Shown here: positions 1 to 7,655 of the stretch, piece after piece
Numbering within the stretch: the first letter of the stretch is position 1
Layout of the letters: every line of letters begins with the position of its first letter
NCBI RefSeq assembly: GCF_001858025.1
Contig: NZ_LZQD01000009.1
Location: 97,212-161,211 of the forward strand
DNA: 64,000 nucleotides
Reading direction: 5' to 3'
DNA from: Trichormus sp. NMC-1
GTDB taxonomy: Bacteria > Cyanobacteriota > Cyanobacteriia > Cyanobacteriales > Nostocaceae
Notes under the pieces: generated by a model
The model's database searches: none
What the model saw: the letters and a program-made list of their open reading frames with translations, nothing else
Told to the model about the DNA's origin: nothing
Program-made: the position numbers and the translations under genes

Positions 1-684
1 CCCTGCCACTAACAGGGTATATTCGCCTTGGGGTTCTTTTTGCTGGTAATGTGCGATCGCTTCCCCTATTGTCCCTCGCCAAAATTCTTCGTATAATTTA
101 GTTAGTTCTCGTGCTATGACTATAAAGCGATCGCTCCCCAACACTGCCCCTAAATCCTCTAAACTATCCCGTAAGCGGTGAGGAGACTCGTAAAAAATCA
201 ACGTTCGGGGTTCAGCTTGCAAATATTCTAATTGTTGTCGTCGTTGTTGACTCTTCGCTGCTAAAAAGCCTTCAAAAATAAACCTATCTGTTGGTAATCC
301 CCCAGCACTCAAAGCTGTAATTGCTGCACTTGCACCAGGAATAGGTACAACTGTGATTCCTGCTTCAATACACGCTTTTACCAATTCATATCCTGGATCA
401 GAAATTCCGGGCATTCCCGCATCACTAACCAGTGCGATCGCTTTCCCATTCGTCAAATGCTCTAATAACTCAGGAATGCGGCTATTCTGGTTATGTTCAT
501 GATAACTCATTTGGTCCGTTTTCACCTGGAAATGTTGCAGTAGTTTCCCGGTGTGGCGTGTATCTTCCGCCGCAATAATATCCACAGTTTGCAAAATTCG
601 CACCGCCCGAAAAGTGATATCTTCTAAATTGCCAATCGGTGTACCGACAATATAAAGTGTTGATGGTTTTGGATCAGTTTGCAT
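1..684 (-). CDS. rsmI: 16S rRNA (cytidine-2'-O)-methyltransferase RsmI, 3'-truncated by window edge
   Basis: The reverse strand from the ATG at 684 is open to base 1 (228 codons) and reads as RsmI, which 2'-O-methylates C1402 in the 16S rRNA decoding centre using SAM. Visible are the N-terminal LYIVGTPIGNLEDIT, the AEDTRHTGKLL stretch, the GMPGISDPGYELV segment, and the PIPGASAAITAL loop with the following FEGFL, all hallmarks of the tetrapyrrole-methylase fold. The family is about 280 aa, so roughly 50 C-terminal residues lie left of the window. The gene is divergent from the PfkB kinase at 911; the 226 bases between them presumably hold both promoters, but no clear -35/-10 pair stands out. 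Confidence 0.93.
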   Translation of the reverse strand, partial: MQTDPKPSTLYIVGTPIGNLEDITFRAVRILQTVDIIAAEDTRHTGKLLQHFQVKTDQMSYHEHNQNSRIPELLEHLTNGKAIALVSDAGMPGISDPGYELVKACIEAGITVVPIPGASAAITALSAGGLPTDRFIFEGFLAAKSQQRRQQLEYLQAEPRTLIFYESPHRLRDSLEDLGAVLGSDRFIVIARELTKLYEEFWRGTIGEAIAHYQQKEPQGEYTLLVAG

Positions 685-910
685 AAAATATTTTACATGA
701 AAAAAAAGACAATAATTCTCATTTGTAAGTTGAGTTGAGCAGAAGAACTTCCAACAGCAACTATTCGATTGTATTGTATCCAACTACAATTTACCTATGG
801 CAAAATAAAAACTGAAACAGTCGAGACACAGAAAAAAGAAATTCAAATTACACCTTGAAAATTAAGTTACCATACAACTACAAATTATTAGATCACGTTA
901 CCAATTACAA

Positions 911-1768
911 ATGACCAATTCTGCCTTATTTGTAGGTTTAGTCACCGTAGATTTAATTTATCTGGCCGACTCTCCCCCCCTAAATAATCAAAAGCTTGTT
1001 GCTACTGACTATACTGTAGCAGCAGGTGGCCCAGCAACAAATGCGGCTGTTACTTTTAGTCATTTAGGTAATCAAGCTCAACTCTTGACTGTGCTGGGTT
1101 CTCACCCAATGACGCAGCTAATTCGCACCGATTTAGGAAATTATCAAGTTGCAATTATTGACTTAGACTCCAGCAAAGATACACCACCACCAGTTTCTTC
1201 TATTATTGTCACCCAAAGTACTGGGGAAAGGGCAGTAATTTCTATTAATGCAGTGAAAACTCAGGCTAATATTACCTCGACTCCAACAAATATTTTACAA
1301 AACATTGATATCATACTTATCGATGGACATCAAATGGCAGTTAGTAAAATCATTGCCGAAACAGCTAAAAACCAAACTATCCCCGTTGTGATTGACGGTG
1401 GAAGTTGGAAAACTGGATTTGAGGAAATCTTGCCTTTTGTAGATTATGCAATTTGTTCCGCTAACTTTTCTCCTCCAGGATGCAAAAATCAAAAAGATGT
1501 TTTTACCTATCTTCAGAATTTTAACATTCCTCATATTGCCATTACTCAAGGAGAAAAACCGATAGAATATTTAAGTTATCAAAAAAGAGGTTTAATCAAT
1601 GTACCGAAAATTAAAACCGTTGATACATTAGGTGCAGGAGATATTTTTCATGGTGCTTTCTGTCATTACATTTTACAATCAAATTTCCAGCAATCTCTAG
1701 AATTAGCTAGTAATATTGCGGCTGAAGCTTGTAAATATTTTGGTACACGCCGTTGGATAGAAATTTAA
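911..1768 (+). CDS. PfkB-family carbohydrate kinase
   Basis: 285-aa cytosolic sugar kinase of the ribokinase/PfkB fold, transferring the ATP gamma-phosphate to a sugar or nucleoside. The N-terminal GLVTVDLIYL strand, the AAGGPATNAAV glycine motif (about residues 37-48) and the C-terminal signature DTLGAGDIFHGAF (238-250) are present; the Asp of GAGD (about 244) is the predicted catalytic base and anion hole. Length fits the family (280-330 aa), at the short end. The substrate cannot be read from sequence. The gene stands alone, divergent from rsmI and convergent with the YdcF gene; the 106 bases downstream contain a short GGGAATA tandem repeat. Confidence 0.88.
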   Translation: MTNSALFVGLVTVDLIYLADSPPLNNQKLVATDYTVAAGGPATNAAVTFSHLGNQAQLLTVLGSHPMTQLIRTDLGNYQVAIIDLDSSKDTPPPVSSIIVTQSTGERAVISINAVKTQANITSTPTNILQNIDIILIDGHQMAVSKIIAETAKNQTIPVVIDGGSWKTGFEEILPFVDYAICSANFSPPGCKNQKDVFTYLQNFNIPHIAITQGEKPIEYLSYQKRGLINVPKIKTVDTLGAGDIFHGAFCHYILQSNFQQSLELASNIAAEACKYFGTRRWIEI

Positions 1769-1874
1769 ATTATAGCAATCATATTTGATTTATAAACTAC
1801 TCGTAGAGGCAGGGAATAGGGAATAGGGAATAGATTTTTTTACAACTCATTTAGGACTGCTGTAGATTGAAAAA

Positions 1875-2510
1875 TTAGATTTTAAATAATAAATAAACAA
1901 AGTAGAAATAAGTTTCTCTCATCAAAAAAGGCAACTGACTATTTAAACTTTGATAGCGGGTAGTCGGTGTGGGAGATGGTTGGGCATCTAAACCTAAATT
2001 TCTAGCCATTAAAACAGCACGTTTTAAATGTAATGGATCGCTAACAATGAGAATTTTCTTGAATTGGTAATTTGCCACTAATTCTGAAGCATTTTGTAGA
2101 TTTTGGGAAGTAGTTCGAGACGTAGTTTCTATGAGAATATCAGATGATTTTACACCTTTGCTGACAGCATAGAGTTTACCAACTAGCGCTTCTGCTAGTT
2201 CATCACCATTACCAACTCCACCTGTAAAAATGAGAGTGCGGACATAACCGGTTTCATATAAATTAATAGCGTGGTTAATCCGTTCTCGAAACACAGGAGA
2301 TGGTTGTTTTCCCCAAACTGCTGCACCTAAAACAATTGCGGCATCTGCCCGAATAGGAGTATAATTGTTACCATAAAAATATATACTAGTAGCTGTAGAG
2401 GCAATCGCCATCAATAAGGCAGAGATTAAGGATAAAATTACCACAACTAACTTATTTTTTGTAAACTGATTATACCTTTGCGCCTTTACACCTTTACGTG
2501 ATCTTTTCAT
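1875..2510 (-). CDS. YdcF/SanA-like (DUF218) membrane-anchored protein
   Basis: 211 aa. A basic N-terminus is followed by one hydrophobic segment at about residues 22-47, then a DUF218 domain: the DAAIVLGAAVW strand, PSPVFRERI helix, LIFTGGVG loop and the ETTSRTTSQNL segment are the family's conserved blocks. Members include E. coli SanA and YdcF, implicated in envelope integrity or SAM binding, but the biochemical role is unsettled. Predicted to be anchored in the plasma membrane with the domain outside. Divergent from the CysQ-type gene; only 29 bases separate the two starts, so their promoters must overlap. Confidence 0.85.
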   Translation of the reverse strand: MKRSRKGVKAQRYNQFTKNKLVVVILSLISALLMAIASTATSIYFYGNNYTPIRADAAIVLGAAVWGKQPSPVFRERINHAINLYETGYVRTLIFTGGVGNGDELAEALVGKLYAVSKGVKSSDILIETTSRTTSQNLQNASELVANYQFKKILIVSDPLHLKRAVLMARNLGLDAQPSPTPTTRYQSLNSQLPFLMRETYFYFVYLLFKI

Positions 2511-2539
2511 AAAATCTCTACTTTACCAAAATCAAAAGA

Positions 2540-3385
2540 ATGCCAAACTTAGAAGAAATACTAAAAATTACTCGTGAAATAGGTTGGGGTGCAGCTAAAT
2601 TACTGCGTTCTTATTATCACGGAACTGTCGAAGACGGAAACTTAGACGTACAATATAAACAAAATGAGCCTGTAACTGTTGCAGATGTGGCTGTTAGTCA
2701 ATATATTTTAGACAAGCTTCAAGCAGCTTTAGGTAATGAAGAATTTGGTTATATCAGTGAAGAAACCTATAAATCTCAACAGGGTAAAAATCCCTGTGAA
2801 TGGGTTTGGATAATTGATCCTTTAGATGGAACACGGGACTTTATCAACAAAACTGGTGAATATGCAATTCACATTGCTTTAGTTCAAGGAACAAGTCCAG
2901 TTTTAGCAGTGGTGGCCATACCAGAAGCGGAAAAGTTATATTATGCTACTAAAGGTGGCGGTACTTTTGTGGAAACCGTTAATGGTTCTGTTCCCGTAAA
3001 AGTAGCTGACAATAAACCCATCGAAGATTTAACCTTAGTTGTCAGTCGTTCTCACCGCAATGAAAGATTAGAACATCTCCTCAAAAATCTACCCTGTCAA
3101 AATCAAAAAGCCATTGGTAGTGTGGGTTGTAAAATCGCTGCTATTCTTGAACAAGAAGCAGATATTTACATTTCTCTTTCTGGTAAATCTGCACCCAAAG
3201 ATTGGGATATAGCTGCACCCGAACTAATTTTAACAGAAGCTGGTGGTAAATTTACGCACTTTGATGGTAGTCCGTTAAAGTATAACACGGGTGATATTAG
3301 TCAATGGGGCGGTTTGCTGGCTAGTAGTTCTCAACATCATCAGATATTGTGTCAGAAATCAGCACAATCCTTAGAGGTTGTTTGA
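2540..3385 (+). CDS. cysQ: CysQ-like 3'(2'),5'-bisphosphate nucleotidase / inositol monophosphatase family
   Basis: 281-aa Mg-dependent, Li-sensitive-type phosphatase. Metal ligands are visible as ISEET (about 72-76), the DPLDGTRD signature (93-100) and the C-terminal DWDIAAPELILTEAGG block (about 220-235). CysQ-type members hydrolyse PAP/PAPS formed during sulfate assimilation; inositol-1-phosphatase activity is the alternative, and sequence reading cannot decide. The DGTRDF form of the motif and the length favour the CysQ branch. Monocistronic; followed by a palindromic repeat cluster. Confidence 0.82.
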   Translation: MPNLEEILKITREIGWGAAKLLRSYYHGTVEDGNLDVQYKQNEPVTVADVAVSQYILDKLQAALGNEEFGYISEETYKSQQGKNPCEWVWIIDPLDGTRDFINKTGEYAIHIALVQGTSPVLAVVAIPEAEKLYYATKGGGTFVETVNGSVPVKVADNKPIEDLTLVVSRSHRNERLEHLLKNLPCQNQKAIGSVGCKIAAILEQEADIYISLSGKSAPKDWDIAAPELILTEAGGKFTHFDGSPLKYNTGDISQWGGLLASSSQHHQILCQKSAQSLEVV

Positions 3386-3400
3386 AAAGTCTAAATTATT

Positions 3401-3560
3401 ACAGCCCTGGCGACTAGAAGTCGCGGCTATACAAACTAAACCCGCCTGCGCGGGTTAAAAATCTCATTTTTTCATTAGTCCACGGAGGTGGACTTTGCCT
3501 GTGTAGTAGCGTTCGCGGAGCGTGCCGGAGGCTCTATTATATTCGCCCAAAACAAAACAT
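3401..3560. repeat. Cluster of short palindromic intergenic repeats
   Basis: The stretch after cysQ is a chain of small hairpins: GCGACT/AGTCGC (3410-3415 with 3419-3424), AACCCGC/GCGGGTT (3439-3445 with 3450-3456), a GTCCAC/GTGGAC pair near 3477-3492, and a CGTTCGCGGAGCGTGCCGGAGG palindromic block near 3509-3531. These resemble the dispersed palindromes of Nostocales genomes. An open frame across them (3464-3646, minus) is incidental. Bases 3561-3773 hold the leader and presumed promoter of the RNA-binding protein gene. Confidence 0.7.
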
Positions 3561-3773
3561 CCTCTTAGCAGAGTTTGCCTCAGATGTGCCTTGAATAAGT
3601 GTATGAGTTTTTCTAGAAATGTTACTCGTAACGAGTTCATATACAAAGGCTATGCTATAGTGTAGGATGTAAGGATTATTTTCGGTTGAGTAAGTCGTTT
3701 TAATTTCTTTATAAATGAGTCTCTCCGAATCTAACTTTCTACAATATGTTGATTTGGGAGACCAGCAGTTATT

Positions 3774-4043
3774 ATGTCGATTTACGTTGGAAATCTGTCC
3801 TATCAGGTTACAGAAGAAGACCTAAAAATGGCTTTTTCTCAGTACGGAACGGTTAATCGTGTGCAGTTACCCACTGATAGGGAAACAGGACGACCACGTG
3901 GTTTTGCTTTCGTGGAAATGGAAGGTGATGACCAAGAAACTAAAGCCATTGAAGCACTTGATGGCGCTGAATGGATGGGTCGTGCTTTAAAGGTAAATAA
4001 GGCTAAACCTCGTGAAGAAAGAAGTCCTTCCCGTGGTAGCTAG
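3774..4043 (+). CDS. RRM RNA-binding protein, C-terminus lost to an in-frame TAG
   Basis: 89-aa single-RRM protein of the cyanobacterial Rbp family (often cold-induced RNA chaperones). RNP2 is IYVGNL (residues 3-8) and RNP1 is RGFAFVEM (42-49). A GGGAG ribosome-binding site lies just upstream. The reading frame stops at TAG 4041-4043, but the same frame continues as GGT AAT AAT GAT CGT GAT AAT CGC CGT before TAT TAA (4074-4076), giving GNNDRDNRRY. Rbp proteins commonly end in a short Gly/Asn/Arg-rich tail, so TAG very likely replaces a TGG Trp codon and removes 11 residues. The RRM itself is complete and should still bind RNA. Confidence 0.9.
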   Translation: MSIYVGNLSYQVTEEDLKMAFSQYGTVNRVQLPTDRETGRPRGFAFVEMEGDDQETKAIEALDGAEWMGRALKVNKAKPREERSPSRGS

Positions 4044-4311
4044 GGTAATAATGATCGTGATAATCGCCGTTATTAATCCTGTTCTGAAAAATTTATCACC
4101 CTAGAGTCGCCAATAGATAAATCCCAAGAGTCAACTCTGCTGATATATTTTTTTAACTCTAGTATAGTATTAGATTTAAATAACAAAAATCTAGTCAGAT
4201 CTAGTTAAATATTAACATCTGTGGCACAAAAATATCATTAATTTTTGCCTATATTATGTGATGCAAGATGTGAATGTGATATATTAGTCTTGAGTTCAAG
4301 AAGCGTAGATC

Positions 4312-4426
4312 CTTGAGAAGTGGTGAAAGTCCTGATCTGAGACTGCACCAGAGTCAAAATTGAGCCGACCATAGCTCCTGTGTGACAGAAAATCCTATAA
4401 ATCAGACGAAATAAAACATTCTCAAG
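4312..4426 (+). ncRNA. Candidate structured leader RNA upstream of rpsU
   Basis: Reading by eye, a nested multi-branched fold is possible: an outer stem CTTGAGAA (4312-4319) with TTCTCAAG (4419-4426), perfect 8 bp; an inner stem CTGAT (4332-4336) with ATCAG (4401-4405), extendable by GT/AC across a bulge; then three tandem hairpins, GACT/AGTC (4341-4355), GAGC/GCTC (4362-4377) and CTGT/ACAG (4378-4388). A single-stranded GGTGAAAGTCC lies between the two outer stems. The element ends 199 bases before the rpsU start, in a leader-like region free of genes. No known family is recognised with confidence; the GGTGAAAGTCC string faintly recalls cobalamin riboswitches, but their other boxes are absent. 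Could be a cis-regulator or a separate small RNA. Confidence 0.4.
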
Positions 4427-4625
4427 AGTAGCTAATCAAATCAGAACCGAAAAACGAGAAGCCAGAAAAAAGTATTTTACGTAAAGTAGTCCCGACAGCG
4501 TTTAGTCTAGGGATAGGGGGCGTTGTAGTTCGCCCCGTCGGGGTTATTCCCGGCAAACAAAAGGCATGAGATATTTGTCTATGTTTTTTGGAACTATATA
4601 TTCACCCACAATAGGAGGAATGAGA

Positions 4626-4820
4626 ATGACGCAAGTAGTTTTGGGGGAAAATGAAGGTATTGAATCAGCTTTGCGGAGATTTAAACGTGAAGTTTCTAAA
4701 GCCGGAATTTTCCAAGATATGCGGAAGAATCGCCATTTTGAAACACCTTTAGAAAAAGAGAAGCGTAAAGCAATCGCTAGACACAAGCAACGTCGTCAAC
4801 AACGTTCTCGCTTCAAGTAA
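4626..4820 (+). CDS. rpsU: 30S ribosomal protein S21
   Basis: 64-aa basic protein starting [21 protein letters not shown], the standard S21 sequence, followed by the Lys/Arg-rich tail ending [10 protein letters not shown]21 sits at the 30S platform near the anti-Shine-Dalgarno helix and helps initiation. The start chosen is ATG 4626, because AGGAGG at 4613-4618 is 7 bases upstream; the frame is open further up (from 4566), and ATG 4620 is too close to the RBS. Preceded by a roughly 550-base gene-free region (4077-4625) containing the structured RNA candidate, suggesting post-transcriptional control. Confidence 0.95.
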   Translation: MTQVVLGENEGIESALRRFKREVSKAGIFQDMRKNRHFETPLEKEKRKAIARHKQRRQQRSRFK

Positions 4821-4952
4821 GAACTTTAGAGTAATGTCTATTGCGGCTGTAAATCCAGTCTGCATCTCTTCATTATTCCGCTTCACTTCTGTTATTTGTG
4901 GTGATGTTTCTTAACAGCCGCAAATAGCACGCACAAGTTAATAAAAAGCTAT

Positions 4953-4990
4953 TTGTAGTAGTGCTGTATTTATGGGCGGCACTACTACAA
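4953..4990. terminator. 12-bp inverted repeat between convergent genes
   Basis: TTGTAGTAGTGC (4953-4964) pairs perfectly with GCACTACTACAA (4979-4990) across a 14-base loop. It lies between rpsU (plus) and the convergent 295-aa gene (minus), so it could serve both. There is no long T-run on either side, so it may act as a transcript stabiliser rather than an intrinsic terminator. Confidence 0.55.
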
Positions 4991-5016
4991 GTTGTATTTA
5001 GGCAGAATTATTGAGC

Positions 5017-5904
5017 CTAAATTTCCGCCACTGCGCGTTCAATTAAACGCCGAGCTAAAGTTTGCGTACCAGTGTGTTCATAGTAATTTGTAGCTACATC
5101 CAGGAACGCCGCTAGGTAGTCTAATTTGTCATCAGCGAGTTGGACAAAATTTTGCAAGTTACCAACAACCTTTTGTGGTGTTAAATTATTGGCTGCCACA
5201 ATACCACTCATCCAACCTTTAACGGAATCAAAACTTTCGCCGATAAAGTTGAGTTTACCAGCATCATTGTTGCCAGGAATAGTATTTTTGATGTTTTGGA
5301 AAGTTGAGTTTTGTCCTAAGTCCTGGGGACTCATCCGACTAATACCTGATAGGGCTTTGTCGATGAAGTCTGGTCCCAGGGGGATCAAACCATCAACGCA
5401 AATTAAAGCCACCATGCGGATGAGTGATTCACCACTATACTCACCTAAAGAAGCGACAAAATCGCCAATGCTATCACCGGGAATGCCGTTTATTTGGCAA
5501 AAAGCTACTAATTCAGCAACTACTTTTAAGGTTAAGTCGATAGTTTGAGCTTGATCTGGTTTGGGAGTGATAGAGTTTAAAAAACCTAATAGGGGAATTG
5601 ATTGACCTACTTTATTAGCTAAAGCGGCTGCACCTAAAGCTTTATCTGTACCATCAACAGTTTGATAAAGCCACAAAGCTGTTTGATATCCTTGGGATTT
5701 GTCGTTGAATAGATAAATTGCGCGTTCACCAATTTGCTGAATTAAACTCTCGTCATCTTCACCAGTGACGGTTTTAATCGTGTTGACAAAGCCGACAGTA
5801 TTTTGCCACTCACCGGGAGCGACAAAATCTAAGGCTCTCAGCATAGATACAGTCAAGTTACTAGTTGGTAGTTCATCAACTAACTCGAAGATAGATTTGC
5901 TCAC
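5017..5904 (-). CDS. Conserved-looking hypothetical protein (295 aa)
   Basis: Not recognised. Soluble, mostly helical, without signal peptide or clear membrane segment. The frame starts at GTG (5902-5904), preceded by an AGGAG ribosome-binding site with good spacing, which supports the start. Composition is acidic and Ala/Leu-rich, and the conserved-type ends (SIFELVDELPTSNLTVSMLRALDFV and LARRLIERAVAEI) suggest a real, stable protein. A lipoprotein gene on the same strand lies 47 bases upstream and may be co-transcribed. No catalytic motif is visible. Confidence 0.75.
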   Translation of the reverse strand: MSKSIFELVDELPTSNLTVSMLRALDFVAPGEWQNTVGFVNTIKTVTGEDDESLIQQIGERAIYLFNDKSQGYQTALWLYQTVDGTDKALGAAALANKVGQSIPLLGFLNSITPKPDQAQTIDLTLKVVAELVAFCQINGIPGDSIGDFVASLGEYSGESLIRMVALICVDGLIPLGPDFIDKALSGISRMSPQDLGQNSTFQNIKNTIPGNNDAGKLNFIGESFDSVKGWMSGIVAANNLTPQKVVGNLQNFVQLADDKLDYLAAFLDVATNYYEHTGTQTLARRLIERAVAEI

Positions 5905-5951
5905 AAAAATCTCCTATTTGAGGGTTTGTTATCTGAAGTTGAGAGTCAGGG

Positions 5952-6461
5952 TTATTTCAATTTAGCTAGATCATCAAGATCAAATTTCTCAATCCAGTCA
6001 GCGCGATCGCTTGCAGTGAATAATGGATCTTTAGAAATCACCTTGACTTGGTACTTACCCACCAAAACAGAAGTTTGGGTTTTGCCCTGTTCTACTGCGG
6101 GATAGCCGTCAATTTTCTTGGTGCTATTGGCATATTTGGAAGCTACTCCAGGTAAGCTGGTGGTGTCAGAAATAGCCAATTGAGCAACAACCTTGCCGTC
6201 TTTTTTCAAATTCGCTTCCGAAAAGCCTTTTTTCTCTTGGGTATAAACTCGATCATAGCCATCTTCCCCATCAGGGAAAAAAGCGTTTAATTGACTACCC
6301 TGTGTAGCATTTTCAGCAACGGACTGACCACTTTTTTGCTTGGTGCTTTCCTGTTGTACCTGGTCAAAGCGGTTAGGTGCTTTTGTAGCACAAGCTGTAG
6401 TCAGTAGTAAGACACACAGTAACAAACTAGCTAAAATCCTGCGCCCACGGGATAAAATCAC
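5952..6461 (-). CDS. Small putative lipoprotein (169 aa)
   Basis: The N-terminus is basic (SRGRR) followed by a hydrophobic core and LLTTAC, a plausible lipobox with lipidated Cys at about residue 24, so the protein is probably exported and membrane-anchored. The mature part is hydrophilic with a low-complexity Q/S/T-rich linker (about 30-55) and then a compact domain ending FDLDDLAKLK. No enzymatic motif is recognised. It lies 47 bases upstream of the 295-aa hypothetical gene on the same strand and may share its transcript. Confidence 0.75.
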   Translation of the reverse strand: MILSRGRRILASLLLCVLLLTTACATKAPNRFDQVQQESTKQKSGQSVAENATQGSQLNAFFPDGEDGYDRVYTQEKKGFSEANLKKDGKVVAQLAISDTTSLPGVASKYANSTKKIDGYPAVEQGKTQTSVLVGKYQVKVISKDPLFTASDRADWIEKFDLDDLAKLK

Positions 6462-6600
6462 GTTTGGTTTCTCCTTAAAATGTGAGAGGTTTGAAGCAAT
6501 TATCTGCGCTTCCGTAGGTTTTTTACCGGAAAATTTACTTTTTGATCATTATTTGTATTGAGAATTACCAATTTTCCGGCAGCTTTGTGATGAACTCCCC

Positions 6601-6685
6601 ACGTCACTGTGTCACCGTGTCACCGCGTCCTCTTATCCCCGCGTCACCGTGTCACCGTGTCACCGCGTCCTCCTAGCCCCGCGTC
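6601..6685. repeat. GTGTCACC / CGCGTCC short tandem repeats
   Basis: Two near-identical blocks of GTGTCACC units followed by CGCGTCCTC occur in tandem. The array overlaps the last codons of the methyltransferase gene on the minus strand, so its final residues (GGRGDTVTR) are repeat-encoded. Confidence 0.8.
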
Positions 6686-7330
6686 TTCATGACGATAAGC
6701 GATCGCAGCATAGAAGGGATCTCCTCCTGGTATACCCAACCATTGTAAGAAGTTTGGCGCTGTTGATTGATTGACAATCACTTCTGGAGTAGTAAATCCG
6801 GGTGCTGAGGCAAAGTAACGCTTAACTAATTCGAGTCTAGACGCTTCCGACACATCCCGCCACGCTTGAATCGCCTTTTGATGGAACATTCGGTTAGAAA
6901 AGCTGATAATGGCGACACCACCAGGTTTGAGGATGCGGTGAATTTCCGTAAATACTGCTTCTGGATACTGCATATACTGCACAGAAACACAGTTGATAAC
7001 AGCATCGAAATCTTGATCAGGTAAAGGTAGCTGAGGCTTTTCGTTGATATTCTGCACGAAGTAATGGTTTAAGCGAGGATTACGTGCAAGCTCTTCAGCG
7101 TTGAGTCCATGTCCTTCCACATGATCAAACTCTATTTCTGTTGGTAGATGAGACACCCAGCTGCTCATCATATCAAAAATTCTTGTGTTGGGTTTAAGTC
7201 GCTGACGATATAAATCTGTCAATTGTTGAATAAAGCCTTCATCTACATGGGTGACAAAGCGCGGATAGTCATAAAATAACTTATCATCGGTGTCATCTAA
7301 CTTAAGGCGTTGATTTGGTCTAAGTAGCAT
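6644..7330 (-). CDS. Class I SAM-dependent methyltransferase-like protein
   Basis: 228 aa. The second half has the methyltransferase post-motifs: LPLPDQDFDAVINCVSVQYM (motif II/III region, about 110-130) and ILKPGGVAIISFSNRMF (about 148-164). The usual motif I glycine loop (DxGxGxG) is replaced by IFDMMSSWVSHLP, so SAM binding is atypical; this variant is seen in some cyanobacterial and plant proteins. Substrate unknown. The last residues are encoded by a tandem GTGTCACC repeat, implying that the original C-terminus was altered. The start ATG at 7330 is followed by LLRPNQRLKLDDTDDKLF, a coherent N-terminus. Confidence 0.78.
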   Translation of the reverse strand: MLLRPNQRLKLDDTDDKLFYDYPRFVTHVDEGFIQQLTDLYRQRLKPNTRIFDMMSSWVSHLPTEIEFDHVEGHGLNAEELARNPRLNHYFVQNINEKPQLPLPDQDFDAVINCVSVQYMQYPEAVFTEIHRILKPGGVAIISFSNRMFHQKAIQAWRDVSEASRLELVKRYFASAPGFTTPEVIVNQSTAPNFLQWLGIPGGDPFYAAIAYRHEDAGLGGRGDTVTR

Positions 7331-7414
7331 AAATGTCTATTTTGGGTCTATTTTGGAAAAGTCTTTCACTAGATTGTGCTAATTTTGTATATTAACTTAC
7401 AAAAAAAGGGAACA

Positions 7415-7578
7415 GGGAACTCTTAACAGATAAGAAACTTTAGTTCTGAGTTTAAAGCTCAGTTAAAAAAAAGATGTTTTTTGAGATACGTAGCACGAAA
7501 AAAAACAGTGTCATTATTTCAATCTCATGTTTAAAAACATGAGTTTTTTCTGTTAAGAGTTGCCCGTTAAGAGTTCCC
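7415..7578 (+). mobile_element. MITE-like element with terminal inverted repeats (copy 1)
   Basis: The left arm GGGAACTCTTAACAG (7415-7429) pairs with two overlapping right arms: CTGTTAAGAGT (7550-7560) and GTTAAGAGTTCCC (7566-7578, 13-bp match). Inside are a small hairpin CTGAG/CTCAG (7446-7462), an A-rich stretch, the string CAGTGTCATTATTTCAATCT, and a terminator hairpin. No coding region is present. The left two-thirds recurs at 28929-29049, where the right part is replaced by captured gene DNA. With its small size, inverted ends, no ORF and at least two copies, it fits a non-autonomous mobile element. It occupies most of the 325-base gap between the methyltransferase and the glycosyltransferase. 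Confidence 0.65.
7524..7549 (+). terminator. Intrinsic terminator inside the mobile element
   Basis: CTCATGTTT (7524-7532) pairs with AAACATGAG (7535-7543), followed at once by six T (7544-7549). This is a textbook rho-independent terminator on the plus strand, about 100 bases after the left end of the element. It suggests the element may encode a short transcript or insulate its neighbours. Confidence 0.65.
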
Positions 7579-7655
7579 TCTGAACTCATTTTCATCAACA
7601 CACTAAATTCAAGCCCTGAGAGCTAATAATATTCAATTCAACTCGTATTCCACAA

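Noticed and set aside
3464-3646. 60-codon minus-strand frame
   Set aside because: Lies entirely in palindromic repeats before the RNA-binding protein gene.
4321-4331. Cobalamin riboswitch in the rpsU leader (GGTGAAAGTCC)
   Set aside because: Only this short string is similar; the other conserved B12 boxes are absent and the gene context (rpsU) does not fit.
4566-4625. Earlier start for rpsU
   Set aside because: The added 20 residues are not S21-like, and AGGAGG sits correctly for the ATG at 4626.
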